Positions 44,995 to 57,099 of a DNA stretch of 64,000 bases are shown piece after piece. Position numbers and translations under genes: made by a program. Numbering within the stretch: the stretch's first letter is position 1; each line of letters opens with the position of its first letter. The DNA lies in the NCBI GenBank assembly GCA_964017185.1, contig OZ024870.1, positions 32,449,621 through 32,513,620 on the forward strand. The letters are read 5' to 3'. Source of the DNA: Rugalucina vietnamica. Its lineage: Eukaryota; Mollusca; Bivalvia; Lucinida; Lucinidae. The notes under the pieces are model-generated. The model made no database searches. It was not told the origin of the DNA and saw nothing but the letters and a program-made list of their open reading frames with translations.

Positions 44995-45431
44995 CACACA
45001 TTATAAGGTTGTCATAGAATTTAATTTCTTGGAAAAAGGTAGCGTTTATGTCCCCCAAGGTAGTTGCTTATCGCAATTAGGTAGCTGTTTAGTGCAATCA
45101 GTTATGACACACTTTTGTTTTATGGTTTACAGTAGTCGCTGATGGTAATTTCACACATTGCAGTTTGCGCCACCCTTTATTCTCTCAACCAATCCAATTA
45201 CAGATGTTTTATACCCTAACCCACCTTATATAAACAATCACTGAATTGTGGGCGGGGCGTATACCTGTATATCTGCATATGCAAATAAATCAATTTCACA
45301 CCGGTACCACACCGGCATCCCCCCTTACACCATGCAAAGGGGAACATACCCCTTTCTTCCCCCCTGGATCACCACAGGCGCACTCATCACCGACCAGATC
45401 ACTCCGCAGGACACTATTTACCACCCCTTCA

Positions 45432-46651
45432 ATGAGCGGGAAGAAGCGTCCAGCTTCACCCGACTCCTCCCCGGACCTCACAGAGCAGGTCAACAACACC
45501 CCATCCAAAAAGGTGTGCCGGGAAAGCAAGGTCAAGACGACCAAAGCTAGGAACCGGCTTCCTTATGACCAAAACACACCAGGTCAAACTTCCACCCCAG
45601 CCTTTGAGGAACCCATGGAAGAGACCTCAGCCCCCCACCCACCACATCTTTCACTGACACCCCTGTTACTGCAACATTCTCTTTGATCACTGGTAAAATG
45701 ACAAATCACATAGGGGAGAGGATCACCAAGGCGTTTAGAGGGTATATTGGTAGTGATGGGACCCAAGCAGCACCGAGGCTTGGGAACTGGTCCGTCTCAT
45801 TTATCATACGAAGTGCCTTGCTCACAAAGGCAAGCCAGTTCGTAAATCAAAGCCTTGGCCTTCCTGACCTCCGATTCACCACTTCTAAGAAACAGCAAAC
45901 AGGCGAGTCACGCAACGCACAGAACACCCCGAAGCACACAAGCAAGGGCATTATCGACACACATCTCACTGCAACAGAATTCGCTAAAAAATTCAACATG
46001 AATAGGAACAACATTATAGAATTTAAACCTACCACTAGCAAATCAGGCACCAAACAAGCTATCCTTACATTCAACACAAGCATAGCACCACTACATATCG
46101 TATCCGACAACCAAACACTTGAAGTATCACCACTACTCCTAGCAGTACATAGATGCTACAAATGCCAGCACTTCGGTCACACGCATGCACGATGCAGAAA
46201 TCAGTACACGAGGTGTATGTTCTGTAGCCGGGACCACGCAAGCGGGATTTGTAAGGAGGTTAGAGCACCCCGACCGAACCTCATCTGTCCGAATTGCAAT
46301 TTCCAAGGCCACGCCGCGGGAAACCAGTTTTGCCCAGCACTCCGTGACTACAAGGCAAAAATTGATACCATGAACAGACAAATCATGACCAATTGGGAGG
46401 CCCGAAAAACGGCTGCAAAACATATTCCTAACAACACACAAGCACCTCCACCCAAATCCATGCAAGCATCATATGCACAAGTAACTGAAGCAACCACCAG
46501 ACCCAAACAAGCACCTGCAGAGCCACCACAAAACACCATAACACCACTCATGTTGCCACCTGTAAACAAGGACCGTAGCGGGTCCCTTGTTAGCAAGGAA
46601 AACCTTGCCACTATCGTCAACCAGACACACTCTCACAATTACAAACCATGA
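45432..46651 (+). pseudogene. I-type LINE, ORF1 (zinc-knuckle RNA-binding protein), one frameshift
   Basis: Start chosen at ATG 45432 (MSGKKRPASPDSSPDLTEQV), a basic, Ser/Pro-rich N terminus. A one-base shift in a C-rich run near 45631-45640 joins it to the second frame (TSFTDTPVTATFSLITGKMT). The middle contains a folded region, and 46153-46335 holds three CCHC-type knuckles: CYKCQHFGHTHARC, CMFCSRDHASGIC, CPNCNFQGHAAGNQFC. This arrangement is standard for ORF1 proteins of I/Jockey-group LINEs, which coat the element RNA. The stop codon TGA (46649-46651) overlaps the next start as ATGA. Upstream 45040-45431 may be the element's 5' UTR. Confidence 0.82.
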
Positions 46652-47125
46652 CGGAGACACAGAGGGAGGACGCTATCGACGCTGTAGTTTACAGTACCGA
46701 TGCGTTCGTCCACAAGAACCAGAAACAGACAGACCAAGTCATCACCATTGAAGATGAACCAGAGACCACCACCCAGCAATCACCAGTACAAACATCAACC
46801 TTCGACACACTTATCAAACTCACAGGGCTAGACAAACAGCCACCATGCCCCTCACCCACTCCGACACCTGCATCCACTCCGACAATAAGCAATTCAGTAC
46901 ACGCATTCTGGCACGATCGAATAGAACGCACTGCAAATGCAAAGCCACACGCACGCACACTCTCACCCCTGAGACACAACGCAAGAAGGGGGAAAACAGG
47001 GAACAAGCGACTCGGCAACCTGATTACTCCAGACGCGCCACACAGAGGACCAACACCCCATGGTTGGTCACATCCGCAGAAGCTGTGTTCTCAGAGGGTG
47101 AACGAACTCAAAAAACATAGCTTCT

Positions 47126-47127
<2 letters not shown>
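46648..47127 (+). CDS. I-type LINE, 159-codon frame between ORF1 and ORF2
   Basis: Starts at the ATG overlapping the ORF1 stop (ATGA) and runs in the -1 frame relative to ORF1. Composition is acidic then Pro/Thr/Ser-rich and finally basic (TRLGNL, RVNELKKHSF); no domain recognised. Two readings are possible: a true downstream cistron translated by termination-reinitiation, or the C-terminal part of ORF1 detached by a frameshift. It ends just before a (CA)n run that separates it from ORF2. Confidence 0.55.

Positions 47128-47173
<46 letters not shown>
47128..47173. repeat. (CA)n microsatellite between LINE ORFs
   Basis: About 23 dinucleotides lying exactly in the ORF1/ORF2 spacer of the LINE. 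Confidence 0.95.
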
Positions 47174-47176
<3 letters not shown>

Positions 47177-47487
47177 GCTGCATTAATGGGTTCAGTTAGC
47201 AACAACTCAGAATTCACTGTGGTGCAATGGAATGCTCGCAGTCTCCGCGGGCATGAAATGCACCACAAGAAAGCTGAGTTTTACGATTATTTAAAGACAT
47301 TTATATTAAGGAACTCCCAGAGGTTGTATGTATTTAGGAAACGTGGGACAAAAAATCATATCAACCAATTAGATTAATGGGGTATAAGGAACCAGTTTCG
47401 TACAGGAGAAATGACGACACTAAGGGTGGTGGGGTAGCAACTTTTATTAAAATGGGGCTAGATTCGGAAGAAATTAAGTATTCACCT

Positions 47488-47633
47488 TTTTTGCATTATC
47501 CGCTGGTTCCCAGCTTTAAAAAAATCAATATTGGAAATGCAGGTAACCAGAACCCCCCCTGAGGGGGGTTTCTGGTTACCTGTTTTTCCAATATTGATTT
47601 TTGTAAGCAGGTAACCAGCCGATAATGCAAAAA
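47488..47633. mobile_element. Small foldback MITE in the LINE endonuclease region
   Basis: The ends are TTTTTGCATTATCCGCTGG and its mirror; an inner stem pairs AAAATCAATATTGG with CCAATATTGATTTT, and the innermost GCAGGTAACCAGAA..CCCCCCTGAGGGGGG..TTCTGGTTACCTG closes in a GC-rich tip. It interrupts the LINE reading between SEEIKYS and RQNNPNLEVS. Confidence 0.8.
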
Positions 47634-47976
47634 TGGCGAATAGGCAAAACAATCCGAATCTAGAGGTTTCCATAGTTCGAATCTTTGGGGAATCTAAAAA
47701 CATCGACATAGTCAATTTATACACCAATGGAGCAAACTTAATTACTGAAAATGACTATGATCACATTTTTTCTCATGTGGGCAATCATCATATAATTGTT
47801 GGGGATTTCAATGTAAGAGACAACCTCTGGGACGATCAGTTTACAGGCAATGAAACACCAGACGCACGAGAACTTTATTCTTTCATAGAACATCGCAATC
47901 TAGTAGTACTAAATAACGGTAATGGCACCCGCTACAACATAGAAACAGGCAACACCACAGCAATAGATCTCACTCT

Positions 47977-48483
47977 TGCCGTGTGCGATTTGTAGCTTCC
48001 GGAAGTGAAAGTGAGTTAATTCTGTTCGATTTACGTCTTCTGAAACCAGAAGAGGCCTCTTCCGTCAAATCGAACAGGGGTCTTCTGGTTCTAGAAGCTC
48101 TTCCGCCTCTTCCGAATTTTGAGTGGAAGACGGAAGAGGTCACGTGACAGCGTTCTTGTCAACAACAATGACTGCCTCTGCAGCTGGGCCGACTTTCAAC
48201 GACTTTCACTAGCTCTGGCGAAATGTATGCTCCATATACATTTTACTAAAAGGATTAAGTGAAAAAAAGACATGTTTTCATCCTTAATTTCTTTCATAGC
48301 TTGTTTACAGAATCGATTGTTTTGATTTAAGAATTATCATGGAGGCCGCCATTGCGATTTCCTCCTTTTTGAAGAGCTACTCTATCGTTTACTGTTCGAT
48401 TTGTTTTTGGTCTTCTGTCTTCTTTGGTATCTTCCGTCACGTGATATTCTGCTTCCAGAAGTGTCTAAATCGCACCCGGCATC
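47977..48483. mobile_element. Foldback element with TCTTCCG words, left part of a nested insertion
   Basis: The left end TGCCGTGTGCGATTTGTAGC and right end AAATCGCACCCGGCA are mirrored. Arms carry TTCTGTTCGATTT and its complement, and the sub-stem CTTCTGAAACCAGAAG. It starts immediately after the first CTCACTCT of the target duplication (47969-47976). Confidence 0.72.
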
Positions 48484-49617
48484 TGAATAATGACAATTCG
48501 GACCTTGGCTAATTCGGCCCTAGTCAATTCGGACCCTAAAAAATTCGGCCCTAGTCAATTCGGACCTCGACCACTGGTCAGTTCGGACCCCGACCACTGG
48601 TCAATTCGGACCCTTTTTAATTGGTCAATTCGGACCTCAATTAGAAAAAATCTTTGGTCAATTCGGACCTTTTCCATTGGTCAATTCGGACCTTTTCCGT
48701 TTGTCAATTCGGACCTTTTCCATTGGTCAATTCGGACCTTTTCCTTTGGGCAATTCGGACTTTTTCATTATCTATTTTCCACAAAGAAAACTTCGATCAG
48801 ATTAAAACGAGCCAACCTAGCATCTAGAATGAGACTTCAATTCCTATATTGGCCGAAAAATCTGATGCATCGTTTCAATAGACTAATTTTGATATTGCTT
48901 TCATGTTACAAAACATAAAGTACTCGTATGAAACAGATGGGCTGCTTGAGCCTAAAGGCAGAGCTTCGACACTACTGAATGACCGTCTGATCACTGGTTA
49001 ACCGCTCAGAAGGTTTGATCGTGCCCAGGAAAAGTGGTTAAAGTGAAACCATCTAGTGTTTACTTGAATGGTTTTCAAGTACATTTTGGTGTCATGACAT
49101 CGTAATATTAGTTAAAAGTCCTACAAAATGGAGGCATCGTTCCGACATAACCATAGCTGTTGACTGGGACGCTTAACAACAAATCAATCAATCAACAAAA
49201 CAAAGTACTTTACTCGCGAATACTTCATGAAATAATAGCATGATTACTAGAATGCATTTCTATTTTAATGATTTGAAGACACAGGCAATCCCTTCCATCT
49301 TGAATCGATTCAAGCACTGGCTGATTCGGACCTTATTTCTGTTTCACATGTGGTCAATTCGGACCTTAAACATATTGTGACATTGGCTAATTCGGACCCT
49401 AATCTGATTCGGACCTTGGCTAATTCGGACCCTATTTCAAAAAAATCATTGGCTAATTCGGACCTCGATTTTGCGGGGTCCGAATTGACCAATGGTCGAG
49501 GTCCGAATTAGCCAAGGTCCGAATTAGCCAAGGTCCGAATTGTCCACAGCTGAGGTCCGAATCAGGTCCGAATTAGCCAAGGTCCGAATTAGCCAAGGTC
49601 CGAATTGTCCACGTACC
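48484..49617. mobile_element. Element G: inverted minisatellite ends (CAATTCGGACC), right part of the nested insertion
   Basis: The left end is an array of ~15-28 bp units containing CAATTCGGACC (48490-48770); another forward array at 49318-49470 flips orientation at about 49480 and continues as GGTCCGAATT(A/G) units to 49612. Outermost sequences GACAATTCGGACCTTGGCTA and its mirror make it a foldback element with tandemly repeated ends. The right border is followed by the second CTCACTCT (49618-49625), after which the LINE resumes in frame (LTLTSRNLSRNTHW). Confidence 0.78.
48955..49200 (+). mobile_element. SINE S2, copy 3, inside element G
   Basis: Plus orientation: CTGATCACTGGTTAACCGCT, CAAAATGGAGGCATCGTTCC, ATAGCTGTTGACTGGGACG and a tail ending AACAAATCAATCAATCAAC. 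It occupies the middle of element G, between its forward arrays. Confidence 0.68.
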
Positions 49618-52600
49618 CTCACTCTCACCTCACGCAACCTAAGCAGAAACACACACTGGTATGTTCATCAAAACTGTCTTGGCAGTGATCACTTCCCTAT
49701 TGTATCTAAATATAACTGTTTCTTTAAAACTGTACTTCAGAACCCCCTACCTAAATGGAAGATAAGTAAGGCTAACTGGACCCTTTTTGGCAGCTTCGAT
49801 GAATGCGATGCGCAGCTCGTCGAAGAAATTGTCAATGCATGCAATAAGTCAATTCCCAAAACTAAACCCATTAACAATAAGGGCAGACACTTACCTTGGT
49901 GAGACAGCATGTATGGAGGCCGTTAAAGCAAAGCGACGTGCATACAAGCTCTGGACTAGACACAAAACAGATCACTATAAGGAACTTTATAAGACAGCAA
50001 GGGCAAAAAGTAAGGTTGTTTTAGATAATGCAAAGAAGACCAAGTTTAGAGAATTCATCTCTAAACTCAACCATAACACCAACAGTAAGGAAGTTTGCCA
50101 GATCATATCTAAATTTAATGGCAAACCTTTTAAACCAGTAGAGGTCATTAAGCAAGATAATGTAAGGTACCATGAAAATAAGGATAAGGCAAATGTTTTG
50201 GCAAACCACTATCAGAAGATCAGTAGCAATGACCTCCTGCAACCTGAATTTAAGGATAAGAAAAGGGAAGTAGAACCTGCCATAGATGAAACAGTAAACG
50301 AGAGCATATCCACAGGCAATGGCGAACCATATAACGCACTCTTCAAAATAAACGAACTCAACACAGCACAATACACTATGACATGTTAAAAAACCTAACT
50401 GCCACAGGCAAATCACAACTTCTAAAATTAATCAACAAATCATGGACAGAAGGTAAACTACCAGACCAGTGGAAACTAGGCACAATCATACCACTACTTA
50501 AACCAAACAAACCAGTACATGAGCCAGGATCTTATAGACCAATATCACTTACATCAGCTGTTTGTAAAATAATGGAAAACATGATAGCTAACAGACTGAC
50601 AAGTCACATAGAAAATAATAACCTTCTTGCACCCACTCAATCAGGCTTAAGGAAAAACAGATCTACCCTTGATCAGATCATTCGGTTACAATCAGCCATA
50701 CTTAAGGCTAAAATGGAAAATAGGGAACTTCTATGTATATTTCTTGATCTTGAAAAAGCTTTTGATCTCATGTGGACTAAGGTGGTACAAGCACAGCTAG
50801 TAAAGTTTAACATCAAGGGTAGAATTTTAGGCTGGGTGCAAGATTTTCTAAAAGACAGGAAAATTCAAGTAAGAGTAGGAAGTGACTTGTCAGATGTTAG
50901 ACTCCTAGACAACGGTTCACCACAGGGTAGCGTATTGAGCCCAATACTTTTTTAACATACTTGCCAATACGCAATAATAATATGAGGTACTTAAGGAACT
51001 CTTTGCAGAGCTGTCCCAGTACGCGGATGACTCAGCGGTCTGGAAAACGGCCAAGAGTGTGAAGCGACTGGTCCAACTTCTGCAAAGAATTTTAAACATT
51101 ATTAAAGAATGGGCAGAAGCACTAGGCATCAAGATATCAGCGGGTAAAACAGAGGTGGTACTTTACAACAGCAATCTAAGGGATGACATACCCAAACTTA
51201 AGATAGGGAACCAGGAACTAGAGTACAAAACCCAGGGCAAATTCCTAGGTCTCACATTTGATAACAGGCTTCATTGGGTTAAACACATTGACCAGTTAGT
51301 CCTCCGATGCAAGAAAGATCTCAATCTAATGAGGTATCTATCAGGAACTAAGTTCGGGGCAGATAAGTTAACTCTTATGACAATCTATAAAACAATTATT
51401 AGAAGTAAGTTAGACTATGGGTGTCAGGCGTATGCGTCAGCATCCAAATCCCAACTAGCACGATTAGATCGTATTCAGTCAGCAGCACTTAGGATAGTCA
51501 CAGGGCAACAGGTCAACTCCCATTACCGACCTACAAGTAGAATGTTGCGTTCCTCCTCTTGAATTAAGGAGAGCGGAACTCATTCTCAAATACTGGGCTA
51601 GGTCATCAACCAACGGTCCAAACCTACCCTTGAATGACCTATACGGGCATTCAGTATACGAGACAGCAAGGCATAAGTTGGGGGGGGGGGGGCAAAATAC
51701 CATTTGTAATGCAGGTACAGGATCTTAAAACTAAGTATCACCTAGAAGACATTGAGGTTCAAGAACCAGTGTACGCACAAAACTGTGCTCTGGAGGGTAT
51801 TGACCCTAGAGAAACTGTCAAACCAACAATAAACAAAAAACTGATACTATCGCATCTATTGAAGGCAAGGTAACCAATCTTATTAGTAGCAGTTATCATG
51901 ACCATCTCCACACATTCACTGACGGCAGTAAAGACACTGATAAGAGAATAGTAGGGTGCGCATTTGTAATCCCAGAACTTAAGATTACCAGGAGCTTTAA
52001 GTAAGGGGGGGGGACCTCTCCATCTTTTCGGCAGAACTCGTAGCTATCATTGAAGGTTTAAAATGGGTTAAGGAAAACAAACCAGATAAGGTTGTAATAC
52101 TGACAGATTCTCTCAGTTCGATTAGGACATTAAAATCGGGGAACAACTCTAGGCCTGACCTAATTCTTCAGGTCAACACACTTGTCGATGCAATAGTCAG
52201 GGAGAATGTAATCTTAAATATGGACTGGTGTCCATCCCACTGTAACATAGTAGGGAACGACCTAGCCGATGAAGCAGCGAAAACTGGGTCAACACACGGG
52301 AGGGAAGTCAACATTAAAATGAGCAAAACTGAGGCATATAGTCGTATTAAGAGGGTTATCAAGGATCAATGGGCAAAGAAATGGAGGGAGCATAAGCATG
52401 GGTTCAGATGGGATCTAGACAATAATTTACCTACCAAATTAATCCAATATAGTGATGAAAGACTATTAGACAGGGTATACGCTAGACTCAGATTAGGGCG
52501 TAATGGCTTAAGATTTAATAACCAGACACATAGCAAAATGGACCTCATGTGCCCACACTGTGATGAAATAGAGGATACAGACCACTATTTCCTTAGATGT

Positions 52601-52774
52601 CACATGCATATAGACCATAGGATAGTCATGTTCAACAGTATTAAGGATAACATTTCAGATATAGGGGAGATAACAGTTAAAACACTTCTTAATCCCAGTC
52701 ATGCACACTCAGAAATTATCAGAGGTGCCGTTTTCCAGTGCATTAGGGACACAGAATACATGTCGCGCATCTAA

Positions 52775-53870
52775 GGTTATATAGGATACAGAGATACAGA
52801 TGTATGAATGTAGAAGAGGGCAATCTTTGCAGGCCAATCCTTCTCTTTCATGTTTGGTTTTCACATTAACAGTCTTCTGCTTTAGTCGTGCGTGATACGA
52901 TTATTTTGTATAAGCAGACGCCCAGGGCCATTTTTTACCATTTCACTTAAGGTATTAGGTCATCATCATTTATTTTTCTTTACTTACACACTTAGCCCGC
53001 TCTATTATGCTGTACCACCTGCCATTATGTATTGTATTTTAACACTCCGAGTTAGTGGTATTAACCGCTCTCTCAACCTAAACCGTGAGGATCTGGCTAG
53101 GATAGAAATGGGTTCGCAAAGAGACCGATTAGAGACCCATATCGCCAAGTACAGATGATATACCATTGCACCACGGTATAGCTCCGGTTTATACATGAAT
53201 CTCACTCCGTAAGTGGAGGAGGGAACACCAGTGCACGTTGCATCGATAACGCGGGGCTGGGGGCGGCTTCTCTTAAATGAGTCTGGTGTCACCTCGGAGC
53301 GCGGGATTGACGATACGTGCACCCCCCTTCGCTGCGGAAGTGTTATTCCTTTTTTTTTTCTTTTTTTTTCACAAGTTACATAGTTACATGTACAAAGATG
53401 CAACACTTATATAGCAATTCTGGGGAGTAGGAGGTGTCTACGGACCGACTTCAGTGACACTGGCTGCAATGTGGTATGCACTGTCAGTACCAGGATATTC
53501 GCTCCCCGGTACCACAGAGTACGTGTGTTTGTTTGTTTTAGTTTTTACTCTTTTCTGTTCATTTTTTAAAAACAGGGCAATCCCAGAGTAAAGGGCGGTA
53601 ATGCCCTGGGCTGTATATATAAAGGGTTATGGACTCTGGGAGTGGAGAAAGGGAGTGCGGTGCACCGGCGGGAAGAGCTCGGCAGTCGTACGGACACAAC
53701 CTACCTTCGTTTGTTGTTTTTTGCGTACTGCGGTACGTCGATTGGATACTGGCTGCCTTTTACTAGCGCACTGGCCCCGCGGTGTTCGTACGAAGGCTGG
53801 GCTGTTCTCTCTGGTGGGCACTTCCGAACTCCATTTTAAGGACATTAAGGCTGTACGATAGTATGCATGT
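52775..53870 (+). other. LINE 3' flank / presumed 3' UTR, and a promoter-like stretch
   Basis: After the ORF2 stop there is no further coding motif. At 53604-53690 the sequence TGTATATATAAAGGGTTATG (TATA-like) followed by a GC-rich stretch with GCGGTGCACCGGCGGGAAG resembles a promoter or a solo LTR fragment, but I found no matching LTR ends. The exact LINE 3' end is not defined; no terminal A-run or repeat tail was identified. Confidence 0.35.
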
Positions 53871-55924
53871 ATGTGAGTATATAGATATGTATGATAGAGA
53901 ACGTATGGGAGATATTTTGTTACCTATGTAAACCATGTGAGTGTATTAGAAACCTTATCATCATTTTTTTTTTTTTTTAAAAATCATACCCACAAAAAAA
54001 AAACTAATAAAAATTCAAAAATATCACGTCACCTGGATGTAAGAAGAAGGAGAAGATATTAAGGGCACACCACTTTACTTCATCCTTTCAACCTTACTCT
54101 CTTCATCTGACTATGTATATATTGGCCCACACAAACCATATACCATGTACTCACCTTAATCTTGTACTTTCTTCCCATGCCAACGGCCGGGGATAGTAAT
54201 TCCGCCTGATTAAGCATGCAAAGGAGTGGCTGTTACTGAACTGGGACCCTTGCTATCTCCGACCAATGGTTATGGGGTAGATATATTGTATATTTCTTTC
54301 GTAATATGTTTTCAGCTCTTTGCTTTTCAGATAGGCCCACCCAAACCATGGTCAATGTCAATATATAAAAATGACATTAGTAACTTACTTCTTTTTTTTT
54401 ACACACGATTGGTTACGAACTACGACTCAGATTGGATTACGATAACTCACAATGCCCCCTGATTGGAACTACCCTATGGAATGTTGCGACCCACCCAATC
54501 CACAACCAAAAATACCCTTTCACAAACCAAAAACATATACATGGTACAGCAACTTCATAAAACTATTTTGGTAACTCCACTCTGTACCATGACATACTTC
54601 TGAACTCTTTAGGCCGCGGGTATCAAAATTCAAAATAAAGATGATATGGATGCTCAGCCCCTATAATATATAATAACAGATACCACTCCTCCTGCTCCTC
54701 CTCACAGAAACTCATCGCTCAGCCGCAAGCACACGTCCGATACCACCAGTGACCTGTCCACATGAATTGCAGCAGTGTCCGTAGCTGTTTAATCATGTGC
54801 AGTTTCAAACTAGGTCATTTCACCGATCTAGCATAGCCATTAAGCGCGGCCCTAATAGAGAGCAACATGATTGAATATCCCATTTGACCTACATTTGCTC
54901 TTGAGCAAGATAGCGAAATCATCGATTTGCAGCCGAATTGGCACCGATTTCCTATCTACTTTTATGCTCACTTTTCGACCATGGCGTTCAAAATTCTAAA
55001 AAGAAGTGCTCCTTCCATTTTACCGGTTTGACTTGCATTATCAGTACACCATGGGCATCGGCGAACAGCGCGATCACCGCGCCACGATTTGCAGCCCAGG
55101 AGCACTTAACCTTCGTCCTTGTGGTGGAATCTTGGATTAAGTCCGTTCAGCCCGGCATGACGAAAAACTGCCACTTTCTACTAATACTACTACTACTACT
55201 AAATCAATTTCACCTGTCATGCCATTATAGAAAGGTTTCTTTGCATACTTGTACCTTTTTATTTATTTATTTATTTGTTTATTTATTTATTTATTATTTT
55301 ACTCAACAACAGCAAACTGCAACATGGTATATTTTAAAAATAGTTAAAGACAAAAGTACTTTTACGCTTTTCTTGTAGATAGGTTTTTCAGGTATAGGTG
55401 TGAATTATTAAGGAATGCTGCCACACGTCCTTTTAAAAATTTAAGGGGTCAAAAAAAAACGTTTTCTACAAATCACATTATTTTTGATGCCTTACTGAAG
55501 TTTTATGAATTAACAATTTTAAAGTGTGAAGACCAAGTCTTTAGATATATTATTGTATTGCTGATTGCTTAATTACGTTCAAATTAATTCAAATTTTCCT
55601 GCTCGAACGACACACTGGAGTGATGTTTTCAGGTCCAACATTAACAAATTGGTTACAATGGAAAATCACATTACAAATTGTTTGCCATTTTTCTTTCGAA
55701 TCTATGAGATTTTTAGCAGCAAATGTTGCCACACATTTCAGTCGAAGCCCCAAATGATTCGCAATTTAAAAACGTTCGATACGGAATGGTTAAAGTTTAC
55801 TATTAGTTTATTTCAAAGGGAGGTAATGTCAATGCGAAGCAACTTTGCAAAAACCTAACCGAATGTCGGAGCGAGATAGTATTTTTGACGGACAATAAGT
55901 GGTCTTTGGCACAGCCTGTTCAAA
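53871..55924. other. Stretch without recognisable genes
   Basis: Holds only short simple repeats ((TTTA)n at 55258-55293; T- and A-runs at 53965-54005). Several short open frames lack splice context or known motifs. Confidence 0.4.
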
Positions 55925-56108
55925 TCTTCTGTCTAACTTGGTGCGAAAAGGCAATTTTGTACTTAATGAAGTTTCATAAGTGAATTAATTTACATCGACC
56001 GCTTTACATGCATTATTATGTCAATGTTCCGTATTGCACAGACTTCAATTGTAAATTTAGCCCCGGGTCGTTTGAACCATATAAGCTCATAATCACCTAG
56101 ATAAGAAT
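55925..56108. repeat. Segmental duplication, first copy
   Basis: About 184 bp, TCTGTCTAACTTGGTGCGAA through GGGTCGTTTGAACCATATAA to CTCATAATCACCTAGATAAG, repeated in direct orientation at 56608-56792 with a few substitutions and small indels. The two copies bracket a (GT)n array. Confidence 0.85.
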
Positions 56109-56395
56109 GTATAATCGCGCAAACGTAGAGTGAAAGTGGTAAAAGATTCGCTCAAACGTATGCATAAAAAGTCGCGCAAAAAGCCTTCGCGCAAACGTAT
56201 TTGTCGCGTATGTTTAGTGGTTACTTGACATATGTATGTCTTATGCCTTTCATGAAATATATAAAATAAACTTAACTTATTGGATAACGTCCAAGGCAAC
56301 TATTTTCAGTCATGCCGTGATGATGATAATGCGTCGCTATAACGTTGCAATGCCCATGTTTAATGATTCCTCGACATAATGGTTCAGAATCAGAA

Positions 56396-56526
<131 letters not shown>

Positions 56527-56607
56527 TGGTTCGACAAAACTTTAAACTAATAATAACTTATTGTGTAGCACCTTATCTTCAATTTTAACCATGCCGTAAT
56601 GGAGCTA

Positions 56608-56792
56608 CAAATCCTCTGTCTAACTTGGTGCGAAAATGCCAATTTTGTGCTTTTAATGAAATTTCACAAGTGAATTAATTTACATCGCAAATACATGCAT
56701 TATGTCCATGTTCCGTATTGCACAGACTTCAATTGTAAATTTAGCCCCGGGTCGTTTGAACCATATGAGCTCATAATCACATAGATAAGATA
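56608..56792. repeat. Segmental duplication, second copy
   Basis: Direct partner of 55925-56108; shares AATTTAGCCCCGGGTCGTTT and flanks. Confidence 0.85.
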
Positions 56793-57099
56793 CGCATTTG
56801 ATATGGGATATTGTACCTGGATTGTTTATAAGGGGTGATAATGACAGGTATTCCCCTGTTACGAATACACATAGTCGGATATTGCACCGACTAAGAACTA
56901 TTCCGCGTACCTTTTCAATACACAAATACACACACGGAGGTGGTACTGGTTTTGCAGCCACGCAGCATTAAATTTCCCTTATTTCCCATCTAACGTTTTC
57001 GATACCCAAAGTCCATGTATGTGAATATGGGACATTGTCAGTTAACTGTTTATGATATAGTTTAAACGCTTAAAAATGTATCAAACAGTCTTCACGCAA

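Larger units (their letters stand above)
47186..52774 (+). pseudogene. I-type LINE, ORF2: endonuclease, reverse transcriptase, RNase H; decayed
   Basis: Domain order: an AP-like endonuclease (FTVVQWNARSLRGH; CI*ETWDKK where TAG at 47335 has replaced the expected Gln codon; HHIIVGDFNVRDNLW; NCLGSDHFPIV), reverse transcriptase (YRPISLTSAVCKIMENMIAN; CIFLDLEKAFDLMW; NGSPQGSVLSPILF; catalytic QYADDSAVWK at 51017-51046), then RNase H (FTDGSK; IFSAELVAIIEG; ILTDSLSS; DWCPSHCNIVGNDLADEAA, so the four acidic residues are present) and a C-terminal CPHC..H..C motif near 52553. RNase H after RT places it in the I superfamily. Frames change at least eight times, including at G13 (51680-51692) and G9 (52005-52013). 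Two insertions interrupt it: 47488-47633 and 47977-49617. Confidence 0.88.

Noticed and set aside
45248-46660. Several minus-strand frames of 60-109 codons within LINE ORF1, including cysteine-rich hydrophobic ones
   Set aside because: Shadows of the ORF1 coding strand, which has zinc-knuckle motifs and plausible composition.
53604-53690. TATA box and GC-rich stretch as a promoter or solo LTR
   Set aside because: No matching LTR termini, primer-binding site or downstream gene could be found; left as a low-confidence note only.
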